From: Bradyrhizobium sp. CCBAU 51627
GTDB taxonomy: Bacteria > Pseudomonadota > Alphaproteobacteria > Rhizobiales > Xanthobacteraceae
Length of the DNA: 64,000 nucleotides
Reading direction: 5' to 3'
Assembly: GCF_028128765.1 (NCBI RefSeq)
Contig: NZ_LBJG01000091.1
Coordinates: 124,001-188,000, forward strand
The notes below the pieces were generated by a model. It searched no databases and was not told the DNA's origin. It worked only from the letters and a program-made list of their open reading frames with translations. The translations under genes were made by a program, and so were the position numbers. This document shows positions 46,607 through 56,500 of this stretch, piece by piece; positions within the stretch are counted from its first letter, which is position 1, and every line of letters starts with the position of its first letter.

Positions 46607-49600
46607 TTACTCGCTGCCGTAAAATTTGCTCTGCAATGTCTTGAGTTGTGTCGGATGTAATGCCTCCTCAATGCAGCCGAGAAACATCTGGCTTCTCGCA
46701 TTGACACGCTCTCTGTCGGTTGGGCCATGCTCCATGTCGGTTTGCAGCGCGCGCACGGCGATCCAGTCCTTCGAGGGATCCTTGAGCAACTCAAACAGCG
46801 TTCGGTTCTGATAGGGATGAAGCCGAAAGTGAGCAAAGGCGACCTTGGCTGAGATCTTCGCATCGCGCAGTGCGTCGGGAAGCGTCAGGAGATCAAGCCC
46901 CGCCAGTTCTCCGAGCTCTTGCATTTGATTCTGCGCTTCCTGATATTGCTCGCGTCCCACCAGTTGATACATTCCTCGTGGACGAAACAGCCAACCGTCG
47001 TCCGTCGCCAACTGGTTTCCGAACGGGTTGCCTTCGTAGCCAAGAACAAAGTTGGCCAATTCCTTGGGATGGTTGAGCAATGCGTCCATTCCGATAGACG
47101 GTTTGTTCGTGGCTGCTAGCGCGGCGTTGTTCTTTTCTATCCGATCGCGCCACTTGCGCGGCAGTTGCGAGACCGAGCTGTATGAAAAGTCTTCGCTGCT
47201 GCGTGTAAAGTCGGCGCTGTCGTAGGAGATTGCCCCTAGGATATAGGCCAGGATCCGCGGATCGGTCTCCTCGATGCGGTCCCATTCCTGCAGCAAGGCT
47301 TTGACCTGCTCGGCCTGGAAATAAGCCATATAGCTCTTTCGATATGGCGACACGGGCGCAGGAGCCGGCGAATGGTCCTTGATCGACTGCGCCAGCTGGT
47401 GCTCGTACGCAGAAACTTTATCCTGGTATTTTTGATAGCCGCGCTCCTGCAGCCACTTGCTCTCATAGCAGGCAAGTAACGGCTGCGGTTTGATCTTTGG
47501 AGCGGGCCTGTATTCTTTGTCTAACTCGTCAGCGTAAGCCGCCTGGGCAAGCTTGGCTTCTTTGAGCGCTTCAAAGGCGGAGGCGACGGATCCGTTCAAG
47601 AGATGAAACAATTTCACTTGCAAGCAATCCGCGTTGCTCTGCTTCTTGCGGGATTGATCGAAGTCATCCTTCGGCACACAATCCCAAAAGCGGCCGCTGC
47701 TCAGCGAGATGATGTCTTCCGTTTTCTGAGATAGCGTCCAACCAAGCGGCAGGTTGTAAAACGAGCCTGTTATGTCTATTCGACCGAACGTTGGAAAGCG
47801 TTGCACGCTGGGCGTTACCTCGCTCTCCGGCCGACGATCGAGATTGGTGGCGTGATTAAGCGCAACATAGGCTCGAGAGCTTCGCGTGCTCAAGAGCGCG
47901 CGCACCGGCTCCATGAGCTCACCGAACATGAAAGAGCCGTGGTCTCCAAACTGACCGCTCACCAGCGACAGCAGATAAATCCGGAATTTTGGCGCGTCGG
48001 AGGTGCCCTTGATGCTGTTGAGCCGCTCAATCAAATCGAGCGCGGTCTCTATTCCGGAATTCTCGACATATCCGCCGTCCACGAGGCGCGCCTGCGGATT
48101 GGCGGTAATACAATCGTTCCGCAAGGAGACCGTCGCTGCCGGCGTCATCCATGGGAACCGAGCGCTGGTAAAGGCCGCGGCACTAAGCGGAATCCGCAGC
48201 GAGTGGCTCTTGACAGTTTGATCGGCTCCTGTGCCGCCACGATCAAGCATCGAGAGAATACAGAGGTCTTTGTCTTTCGCGTGGAGCGGGTCGATATCGA
48301 ATGGCGAGATCACAACTCGCTTGCCGCTACCGGCATCCGTCGTATTCAACAACAGCGCCGGCATATTGTTGGAAGGTGTCCAATGTGACTGAAAGTCGGC
48401 CTTTAGCAGATTGGATTGGTCGCCAGCGCCCTTGCGGTTCTTGAGCATTCTGTCTGCAGCATTCTCCAGCGTGTACTCCAGAAAGCGCGCGCGATCAAAA
48501 CTTGGGATAGCGAGCGGAGAAAACAGCTGGGTGAAGTCAGTAAATAGAAAACCGGCAACCAAGGGCGAGAGAAAATCCGTCTCTAAGATGCTTGCAACGC
48601 GTTGTTCTACCTGCCCGGGGGCATCGATATCCTCGGCCCGGCCGACGCCAGCCAGAAAGTCAGCGATCTTCGGGCATGTCTTTACGTCGAGAGCAACCAT
48701 ATCAAGTGGCGCATTGTCGGCGTGAAGCGCAGCTGCGAAGATTGCCGAGCCGACACTCCCTCCGGAGACGCCGCTTATCGCAAACAGATGCTGCCGAAAT
48801 GCCGGACAGAGATCCTGCATCCTGGCAAGAAAGCGCGCCGCATTGTTGGCTGCGTAGATGCCTCCGCCCTGGGCAGCCACAATGAACACCGGATATTCTC
48901 CGAGCCTCTCGGCCTCGGCCAGGCGCGGTTTTTGCCGAAGCCAATCGCGAAATGATTCGACTGCAGAAATGCGCATCTCTTCTGATGGGCCGGTTGCTCC
49001 GGCCACGCTGCGTAGCCCGTGGTCATCGCCTCCGAACAATGAGGCAACCAGGAACAAGCCGCCAAACACAACCGGTATAAAAGGAAAATTGAACCTGATC
49101 GTCAGCAGTGCAAAGTGGGTGGTGAGACCTGCCACGCACATCGAAAAGAGAGCGATTACGCCGAACGATCCGACGAATTGTGCAAGCCTGTCCGGAAACA
49201 AAACGAACCCGGTCGTCAACAGGGCGATGCCGCCGATCGTGAGCGCGAGAAATCTATAGCGGATGAAATAGGCGATGTTCGCCCGGTTCGCGAGTGCGGC
49301 CGAGCGATGCTTTGATCCCATCCGCCAGGCGAATACAACAAACGAGGCGAGCAGGATCAACATGGCAAGCGCAAGGATGAGCAGCATGTTCCGCTCGAAG
49401 GCGAGCGCTTGGTCCTGAATGCGGAAGATGCTGCCGACCTCCTCGACTTCACCGATCTTTTCAGCCGGCCGCGAGGCGAGTTGACCTGCCGTCGCGGCGA
49501 TGATCGGCAACCCTCCGAGTACAATGGGTGCAACTTTGATATAAAACGCCACGCGCCCCCTAGCGGGCGGGATATGAGGCAGGGTTGCGGCGCTAAGCTG

Positions 49601-49828
49601 AAAAGCGGCTGCCCAGATCGTTAGCGCAATCACGCCCACGGCGACGAACTCTTTGAGGGTTACCCACCCAATGTCGTCAGCGGCTATCCGGTAGAGCTCT
49701 TGAATCTGATCTGGCAAGTACAACAATATTGAAATGAGCACCGAAAGAAGAGCAATCCACCGGAGGTTGCGCAACAATGTAAAGAGCTGCTCGCGCACAG
49801 TCATCGCGTCAATTTCCATACTGTCCAT
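46607..49828 (-). CDS. Membrane-anchored patatin-like phospholipase
   Basis: A 1,073-residue protein. The N-terminal 270 residues hold about six or seven membrane helices (for example WIALLSVLISILLYLPD, FLALTIGGIALLTTGFVLFP). The patatin domain follows: AAQGGGIYAANNAARFLARM (oxyanion loop, near residue 315), the nucleophile elbow ISGVSGGSVGSAIF (Ser near 355) and LVDGGYVENSGIETAL with the catalytic Asp near 581. The last 450 residues are helical and charged, with no known domain. Patatins hydrolyse acyl chains of lipids. It is far longer than usual patatins (about 300). It is first in a unit with two haem proteins, an uncommon partnership that suggests lipid or envelope oxidation chemistry. 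Confidence 0.9.
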   Translation of the reverse strand: MDSMEIDAMTVREQLFTLLRNLRWIALLSVLISILLYLPDQIQELYRIAADDIGWVTLKEFVAVGVIALTIWAAAFQLSAATLPHIPPARGRVAFYIKVAPIVLGGLPIIAATAGQLASRPAEKIGEVEEVGSIFRIQDQALAFERNMLLILALAMLILLASFVVFAWRMGSKHRSAALANRANIAYFIRYRFLALTIGGIALLTTGFVLFPDRLAQFVGSFGVIALFSMCVAGLTTHFALLTIRFNFPFIPVVFGGLFLVASLFGGDDHGLRSVAGATGPSEEMRISAVESFRDWLRQKPRLAEAERLGEYPVFIVAAQGGGIYAANNAARFLARMQDLCPAFRQHLFAISGVSGGSVGSAIFAAALHADNAPLDMVALDVKTCPKIADFLAGVGRAEDIDAPGQVEQRVASILETDFLSPLVAGFLFTDFTQLFSPLAIPSFDRARFLEYTLENAADRMLKNRKGAGDQSNLLKADFQSHWTPSNNMPALLLNTTDAGSGKRVVISPFDIDPLHAKDKDLCILSMLDRGGTGADQTVKSHSLRIPLSAAAFTSARFPWMTPAATVSLRNDCITANPQARLVDGGYVENSGIETALDLIERLNSIKGTSDAPKFRIYLLSLVSGQFGDHGSFMFGELMEPVRALLSTRSSRAYVALNHATNLDRRPESEVTPSVQRFPTFGRIDITGSFYNLPLGWTLSQKTEDIISLSSGRFWDCVPKDDFDQSRKKQSNADCLQVKLFHLLNGSVASAFEALKEAKLAQAAYADELDKEYRPAPKIKPQPLLACYESKWLQERGYQKYQDKVSAYEHQLAQSIKDHSPAPAPVSPYRKSYMAYFQAEQVKALLQEWDRIEETDPRILAYILGAISYDSADFTRSSEDFSYSSVSQLPRKWRDRIEKNNAALAATNKPSIGMDALLNHPKELANFVLGYEGNPFGNQLATDDGWLFRPRGMYQLVGREQYQEAQNQMQELGELAGLDLLTLPDALRDAKISAKVAFAHFRLHPYQNRTLFELLKDPSKDWIAVRALQTDMEHGPTDRERVNARSQMFLGCIEEALHPTQLKTLQSKFYGSE

Positions 49829-50150
49829 CGGAGAGAGTCCTTAGCGAGGAAACAGGCCGGATTCTGCAAAATCGTACCAGCCCTCGTCGAAGGCATTCGG
49901 CGGCCCGTGACAAATTGACGGGAGATCTCCCATCGGGCACCGCCCCGAAAATTAATAACATAACCTACAGTAGTGGCGGGATTTATCGAATATTCTCTTG
50001 AATCGTCAAGAGATTTTCGATGTTGAGGATCAAGACCGGTGATGTCGGTGTTTTTCGCTCTCGATCCGCAACCTTGCGCACTTTTTCTTCATTCATTCGA
50101 ATAGAAGCGCAACAATCCCGCATGGCCAGCTCGATCTCATTATCAGCCCC
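49829..50150. other. Upstream region of the patatin unit
   Basis: About 320 bases. The AT-rich part around 49940-50010 is a likely promoter region for the leftward patatin unit. No gene identified. Confidence 0.4.
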
Positions 50151-50159
50151 GAAATCGAC

Positions 50160-50360
50160 CTCGGATCATCATCACTCGCTGTGGCCTTCAACACTTGGCA
50201 CTCGCGGCTCGGATGGAAGACCCCGTCCGAGTTCGCAGTCACCTGCCAACCGCGCCGGGATCTGGCGCTGCGCTATGCCGAGGGCTCCGCGCCAGCTCCC
50301 GTCGCTACCACCACCCAACCGGGCAAATCCAACAGCCGGAGCGAACTCAGGATTGGATAA
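50160..50360 (+). pseudogene. IS3-family transposase C-terminal remnant
   Basis: The plus frame ending at TAA 50358-50360 reads FNTWHSRLGWKTPSEFAVTC, then RRDLALRYAEGSAPAPVATT, NSRSELRIG. This is the very conserved C-terminus of OrfB transposases of the IS3 family (usual form PHSSLGWKTPSEFA...LRYAEGSAP). Only about 60 codons remain. The DDE core and orfA are missing. It lies about 750 bases before the four-gene operon at 51.1 kb and is a plausible scar of the event that brought that cassette in. Confidence 0.8.
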
Positions 50361-51109
50361 AACTTGGGGCAAGGTCAGAGCTGTTGGGGCGACGAAGCAG
50401 GCTCATCCTAGATCTGCCGGCGTCTCCGGGGCGCCGACGCCCAGGTCCTTGGTTTCGACTGTTATGTGGCCGGGCTGAGCTCCCAGAATCCGGCAGTACA
50501 ATTCTCATTCGCGGTCGATTGGGACCTGCCACCGGGGCCACGACCGCACGCTTCGGCAGAAGGCGACCTGCTTCTGAACGCGCTGCGCGCTCGTCACGTC
50601 CGTGGGTCTCCCTCGCCAGGAGCGAGCACAATCCCGCAATCGATGAGAAGGAAAACGAATCGGGTCAAAAGCACATAGTTATCGAAAGGGCCCGTGGATC
50701 CAGGCTCTTTGGCAAGCTGTGTTGCTCATCGGATGAGTCGCTTCAACACCGTGCCCTTAAATTATGCGCGAAGAAGCGCACGATCCTAAAAGTCCGAGTT
50801 CCACCTGCATTCCGATGGCTCACGGCGGCGAAGGTGGGCTTCTCTTTTAGCGGGTCCGAATTGCCTTCAAAAACTTGCCGCCTGGCCAAAAGACGATCTC
50901 CCAGACTTAGCGGTTGCCGTCGCACACGATCTGAAGCGTTTGGCCGAGCAGATCCTGATGCGCTGGATGTCGCCTTTTGACCTCCATCGAACCGCCCTTC
51001 TGGTCCTTTCGCCTTATCCCATTTCCCTATGGATTCTCGGGAAATACTCTCGAAATCGGCGAGTAGAATAGCTTATAGTCGCGTCATAAGCGTACAAGGG
51101 GGCTTCTCG
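50361..51109. other. Region between the IS3 scar and the four-gene operon
   Basis: About 750 bases. Long open frames exist (one of 261 codons from 50195), but their amino-acid content is Arg/Ser/Pro-rich and shadow-like. The last 150 bases should contain the promoter of the operon. An AAGGGGG ribosome site stands just before GTG 51110. Confidence 0.4.
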
Positions 51110-52939
51110 GTGCAGGACCGTTCGGTGGAAAGAGCCAGATGGCTCCGCGATTTGCTGCGCTTTTTGCCTCTCCGCAGCCAATTCGTGCTCTCCGGCAATA
51201 CGCGGGACCTCCAGATCCACGAGGTCGGTTCAGGCGAGTTGACCGCAGCGCCGCTATCGAGGGTGCTGCCGGACGTTTTAAAGGCAGCTGGTTATGGACG
51301 GATCGCATGGTTTGATCTCCTGAACGGATTTCGGGACGTCGAGCCGGCCGACGGAAGCTACCTCACTCAACTCGGTCTAGTGCCGACTGCTGGCACAGCG
51401 GCGGGCGGGATCGATCTGTTGTCGACGACGCTCGAACGGCACGTCATGGCTGAAGGCCAGCCCTCCGCCCTCATCGTCGACTTTGCGTCAAGACTGATCG
51501 CGCGAAACGATGCCTTATCACCTGCCGAGCACCAGCTTTTCTCCCGGGCGCTGATCCTGTCTCATGCGGCGCGGGCGCGTCCGGCAGGCGATAAGCGGCT
51601 ACCCTTCTTCAATACTGTCGTCTGGATCGTGGACAAGGAGGGTGACCTGCCCGATTGGTTCCTGATCGGAAACCCGAAGATCAGACATGTGCCAATCGGG
51701 CGACCGGATCATCTTGCGAGAAGGAGCATGATCCGCTCCCTTGTCCGAAGTCTGCCCGGCGCGCAGAACGCGGACCAATCCGACCTAGAAAAGTGTACTC
51801 AAGCATTCGTGGACGAGACTGAAGGCCTTCTGTTGCTCGACGTCAGCGCGGTCGCGCAGCTCGCCCGCAGCGAAGGCGTGCAGTTCGATCGGATCGGGGA
51901 TGCCGTGCGGCGCTTCAAGGTGGGCGTGACTGAGGATCCATGGCGCAAGATCAGTCGCGACAAGATCAATTCAGGTGAAGAATTCGTCAGACGCCGCGTC
52001 AAGGGACAGTCCCACGCAGTCACGCACATGCTCGATATCGTCAAGCGCGCAGTGACGGGGATTGGACAATCGCCGCGCGGCGGCCGGCCGAGGGGTGTCG
52101 TCTTTCTTGCCGGGCCGACCGGTGTCGGCAAGACGGAACTCGCCAAGACCATCACCAGCCTGCTTTTCGGCGATGAATCTGCGTATATCCGCTTCGACAT
52201 GTCCGAGTTCAGTGCCGAGCACTCGGACCAACGGCTGATCGGGGCACCGCCCGGCTATATCGGATATGATGTCGGCGGCGAGCTCACGAACGCAATCCGT
52301 GAAAAGCCGTTCAGCGTCGTCCTGTTCGACGAAATCGAAAAGGCCCATCCGAGGATTCTCGACAAGTTTCTGCAGGTCCTTGACGACGGCGTCCTCACCT
52401 CGGGACGAGGCGATCGTGTCTATTTCTCCGAAGCGTTCATTGTCTTCACCTCGAATTTAGGCATCTACGTACCGGGGCCATCTGGTGAGAGAATTGCCAA
52501 CGTCACGCCCGAAGAGAACTTCGACGGCGTGCGGAGAAAGGTCCGAAGCGAGATCGAAAAGCACTTCAAACAGGTCCTCAACCGGCCCGAGATATTGAAC
52601 CGGATCGGAGAGAACGTCATCGTCTTCGATTTCATCCGGCCCGAGGTTGCAAACGAGATATTCGATCAGATGGTCGACAACCTGCTCAGGGACGTCAAAT
52701 CGCTCGGCTATGGCGTGACCTTGACCGGGGCTGCCCGCGAGGTCCTTCGCGGTCTGTGCCTTTCTGATCTTTCAAACGGCGGCCGCGGCATCCGCAATCA
52801 GGTTGAATCTCACCTTATCAACCCGCTGTCGCGCAGTCTCTTCGATCGCGGAGCGGAAGCCGGACACAGATACAGGATTGAACAGATTCGAGCTGGGCCA
52901 TCGACCACGATCGATCTCGTGAGCGAGCAGTCCCCATGA
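51110..52939 (+). CDS. ClpB-like AAA+ ATPase of a four-gene conflict system
   Basis: A 609-residue ATPase. The N-terminal 250 residues look like a worn nucleotide-binding domain (PLRSQFVLSGNTRDLQIHE...IVDFASRLI) without a Walker A. The C-terminal domain is of the ClpB/Hsp104 second-ring type: Walker A GPTGVGKTELAK (near residue 335), the pore-loop segment GAPPGYIGYDVGG with its aromatic residue (near 382), Walker B VVLFDEIEKAH (near 404), FTSNLG sensor, and the small lid with GGRGIRNQVE. Such proteins unfold or remodel partner proteins in a ring. GTG 51110 has AAGGGGG seven bases ahead; ATG 51029 is in frame but lacks one. Its stop overlaps the next gene (ATGA). Confidence 0.9.
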   Translation: MQDRSVERARWLRDLLRFLPLRSQFVLSGNTRDLQIHEVGSGELTAAPLSRVLPDVLKAAGYGRIAWFDLLNGFRDVEPADGSYLTQLGLVPTAGTAAGGIDLLSTTLERHVMAEGQPSALIVDFASRLIARNDALSPAEHQLFSRALILSHAARARPAGDKRLPFFNTVVWIVDKEGDLPDWFLIGNPKIRHVPIGRPDHLARRSMIRSLVRSLPGAQNADQSDLEKCTQAFVDETEGLLLLDVSAVAQLARSEGVQFDRIGDAVRRFKVGVTEDPWRKISRDKINSGEEFVRRRVKGQSHAVTHMLDIVKRAVTGIGQSPRGGRPRGVVFLAGPTGVGKTELAKTITSLLFGDESAYIRFDMSEFSAEHSDQRLIGAPPGYIGYDVGGELTNAIREKPFSVVLFDEIEKAHPRILDKFLQVLDDGVLTSGRGDRVYFSEAFIVFTSNLGIYVPGPSGERIANVTPEENFDGVRRKVRSEIEKHFKQVLNRPEILNRIGENVIVFDFIRPEVANEIFDQMVDNLLRDVKSLGYGVTLTGAAREVLRGLCLSDLSNGGRGIRNQVESHLINPLSRSLFDRGAEAGHRYRIEQIRAGPSTTIDLVSEQSP

Positions 52940-53586
52940 GGATGGTCAATCTGTCGCGCATCCATTTCCCGGTCACAACGTTGGGGCCAGGCCGAAGGAT
53001 CGGGATCTGGTTTCAAGGCTGTTCGATCCGGTGCCCAGGATGCATATCCATGGACACCTGGGCACACGGACGAGGAACGACGACCGTAGAGGAAGTCGTC
53101 GAGGCAGTCTTGCCATGGCTTTCGACCGCCGACGGGATCACGATTTCGGGTGGCGAGCCCTTCGATCAGCGCGAGGCTTTGTTCGATCTCCTGGCGCGGC
53201 TTAGAGCTCGAACCAAGGCAGACATCCTGGTCTTTACTGGCTACCCGTGGACCGCGATCTGCGAAGCGCTAGCCACATCGCCATCTCTCATTGACGCGGT
53301 CGTTTCCGGGCCGTTCGATATCGATGAAAAGCAAACCCTCGCGCTTCGTGGCAGCGACAATCAGGAGCTGCACCTCATGACGCCCCTGGGCCGCGCTCGG
53401 TTCGCGAGTTTCGACCGGCCAATCGACGAACGAGACCGCACCTTCGACGTGATGTTCGACGATAATGGCGACGTCTGGCTTGCGGGCATTCCGGCTCGCG
53501 GCGACTTCCGGCGCTTGCGAAATATCCTCGAAGGCGGCGGGTCGACGCTGGGAATTTCGGAAGATACACGTTTCCTTTCGGTTTAG
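52936..53586 (+). CDS. Radical SAM protein, activase-like (NrdG/PflA type)
   Basis: A 216-residue small radical SAM protein. The cluster motif is Cys29, Cys33 and Cys36 in QGCSIRCPGC, preceded by the GPGRRIGIWFQG loop seen in NrdG and followed by the SAM-binding GGEP at 72-75 (ITISGGEPFDQ). There is no SPASM or auxiliary-cluster Cys set. Small enzymes of this form make glycyl radicals on a partner or modify a peptide or nucleotide. No glycyl-radical enzyme is encoded nearby. Its ATG overlaps the AAA stop by four bases, so the two are co-translated. Its target is most likely another protein of this operon or a small molecule, which I cannot tell. Confidence 0.9.
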   Translation: MRMVNLSRIHFPVTTLGPGRRIGIWFQGCSIRCPGCISMDTWAHGRGTTTVEEVVEAVLPWLSTADGITISGGEPFDQREALFDLLARLRARTKADILVFTGYPWTAICEALATSPSLIDAVVSGPFDIDEKQTLALRGSDNQELHLMTPLGRARFASFDRPIDERDRTFDVMFDDNGDVWLAGIPARGDFRRLRNILEGGGSTLGISEDTRFLSV

Positions 53587-53595
53587 ATTTTGCTC

Positions 53596-56500
53596 ATGAT
53601 CAGACTTTGCCCGAACTGCAATACCGAGCGCCCCGTCAGCGAGATCTTTTGCGAAGGCACGTTGAACGGCCAAACCTGTGGCTGGGACCTGTCGGTGGTC
53701 GATATAACGCCGGCCGGATCGGCGAGACCAAGGCCAAATCCTGCTGTAATTCCTCTTCCGAGCGCGCCGACCTGCCGAAACGGTCATCAGGGCGCTCCTG
53801 GCGACCTGATCTGCAGCCTATGCGGCGAGCCGATCATCGAAGGGGACGAGGCGCCCTCACCGACCGAGCCCATTCCGACGCCACAGCCCGCGCCAGCGTC
53901 CGGCCAAGAAACGGTCGTGGACGGTTGGCATCTGCTGGATCGGATCGCCTCGTCCAGCACAGTTCGCGAGCGCTTTGTCGCCACGCGCGCCTCAGACGCA
54001 CAGCGAGGAATACTCACGCTTTACGCCATAGGCTCGGAACCGGACCAAGCGATCTACGATTTGCTCTTAAAGCTTCCTCGAGATCACGTCCCGGAATTCT
54101 TCGCAACCGGTCGTTGGCAAGACCGCGCCTACGAGGTCGCGGAGGAATTTAAGGACGGCACTCTGGCGGATTTTGCCGTCGATCGAGCCGATCCGGCGTC
54201 TCTTGCAACGTTAGTCGGCGAGCTCGCCAAGGCCGTTCACGCTCTCACCGAAGCCGGATTGCGACACAGGGATCTGCGCCCTTCCGTTGTCTTCGTGCGG
54301 TCAAAAGAGCCACTTGACCTCGTCGTCGGGGGCTTCGGCTCGGCACGGCTCTCCGAATTCGACCTCGATATCGTGTCTCCACTTGAAACCACTCGCTATA
54401 TGGCGCCCGAGGCGATCGCCGGCGGCGTCGCCCCGGCGTCCGACTGGTGGAGCATGGGGATGATCTTGTTGGAGAAGATCACCCAAGGCGCGTGCTTCGC
54501 AGGTATCAATGAGCAGGCCTTTCTGATCCACATTCTCACCAACGGCGTACACCTCCCCGAAAGTCTGGACGAGCGGACCAACACGTTGCTGCGCGGCCTG
54601 TTGGCGCGTGACAGGCGTCAGCGTTGGCAGTGGAAGGAAGTTCAGGCTTGGCTACGCGGAGAAAGCGTATCTGCGCCCGCGCCCGATACAGCGGCCGACA
54701 CAGAGGGCGGGAGCTCGATTTCGCTGGGCGGCAAACAATATCGATCTGCAAACATGTTCGCATTGGCAGCCGCGGAAGCTGCGAACTGGGACCAAGCCAA
54801 GGCGCTTGTCCTCAGAGGCGCCGTTGCAAGCTGGACTGCGGAGGCCGGCTTCGAAGCGGCTGTTGCGGCAGGTCTACGGCAAATTCTGCGGACTGACGAC
54901 CTTCAGGAGGATTTGAAGCTCTCCATCTCACTTAAAACCCTCAATCCGTCGATGCCTCTGATCGTCAGAGGCAATATCGTCACACCGGGTTGGCTGCTTG
55001 ACCACCCGAGCGACGGCTACAGCCTGATCACAGGTCCTGCACCCGACCTGCTGCGGAAAATTGATTCGGACGATTGGCTCTGGCGCCTGAAGGTCCGCTC
55101 GGACACGGTTCGTAAGCGACTGGACCAACTCGAAATCGCGGTCGACGAGGATGCTCTGCGCGTTCACCTGCTGTCGACCTCTATGGCCCGCCTGGCCGCG
55201 CTCTGGGAAGAACGGCGACGGCTTTTCCCCGATACCGACCATGCCGGCGTAGCAGCGCTCACTGAGCGACGCATTTCGGCGGAAGAAGACCTCGTCATCC
55301 TGCTCAGCGCGACCTCTAACCAGTTCCGCTCGGTCGCCGAGGTCATCGAAGAAGCAGAAAAGGAAGCGTCGACGGCCGGGCTCGGCCACTTTTCGGCAGG
55401 GGAGGCGACAACGCTTCTCGGCCGCCCACGTCGCGAGATCTACCAGGCGATTGACGAGCGCATTCAAAACTTCGCCAGATGCGGCATCAAGGACGTCGAC
55501 GAGTGGGCGGACCAGTTTCGCTTGGACCGACGAATGCCCTTAGGGCGCGCGCTCGCTCTTCTTTGTGTACCCGCCGAGACGTGGAGAGCGCTTCCGAAGC
55601 AAGGCTATGTGTCGACGATCTTGGACTTTTTCGCCAAGCGGATTTCAGGCGGCGTGTTGCGCGGGCCGCTGACGCGCATGCTGATCGGCAAATCGGCCAG
55701 GATCGATCTCACCGAGCTCGATACGCCCAGAGTGCCGGCAACTGACATTCTAGACCAACTGCTTGGTCGTACGAACCGAATCGTGAACGTCGATCCGGCG
55801 GCTTTCGCCGATGACGACGGGCTGGAGCGAAGGTTGCGCTCCTTGCACTCCCATGCATTGCTTTACAGGCGCGATACCGGCATCGATGGGCTGTTCATGG
55901 GATTTCCATTCCTGATCATGCGCGATCATCGGCCGAACGCGAAGCCGCGGATTGCGCCGGTCCTGCTGTGGCCGGTGCGCGTCAATCCGGAGGTCGGAAA
56001 CCGCGGTCACATCACTTTAAGTTATGGGCGCGAGAGAAATCCCGATACCGAGATCGAGCATGTTCTCGTCAATCCCGCTCTCGAAGGAATGGTCGGCATT
56101 GCCGAGGCGAGACGTTGGCAGGAAGCGGCCAACGAGCTCCTGACGCATGCAAGCTTGTCCGTCCAGGCGGTGATGGACGCCTTCAGCCGATTGGCCAAGC
56201 CTGTCGGCAGCGAATTGACTGCGCTTCCCGGCAAGGACCTCGAAGTCGGCGCGCAAGAACGACAGCTGGTGCCAGCAGCCGTGCTGTTCCATCTGGCCTT
56301 CATGGGCCAGGCGGTGATGAAGGATCTCGAGACCCTCCGGGGCTTGCCGCCGACGGCCACGGCGCTCGAGGCCGCCCTGCGCCTGAACGAACAGCAGGCG
56401 GCGCCTTCGGCATCCCCTCCGGTGAAAGAGGCCGACCGGTACTTTACTGCGGATAGTGATCCCTCGCAGGAAGCGGCCGTCCTCGACGCGCGTCAGGCCC

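Noticed and set aside
50195..50980. Open frame of 261 codons on the plus strand
   Set aside because: It is out of frame with the clear IS3 remnant it overlaps, is Arg/Ser/Pro-rich and has no ribosome site or known motif.
53269..53787. 172-codon minus-strand frame
   Set aside because: Antisense to the radical SAM and giant fusion genes, both strongly supported.
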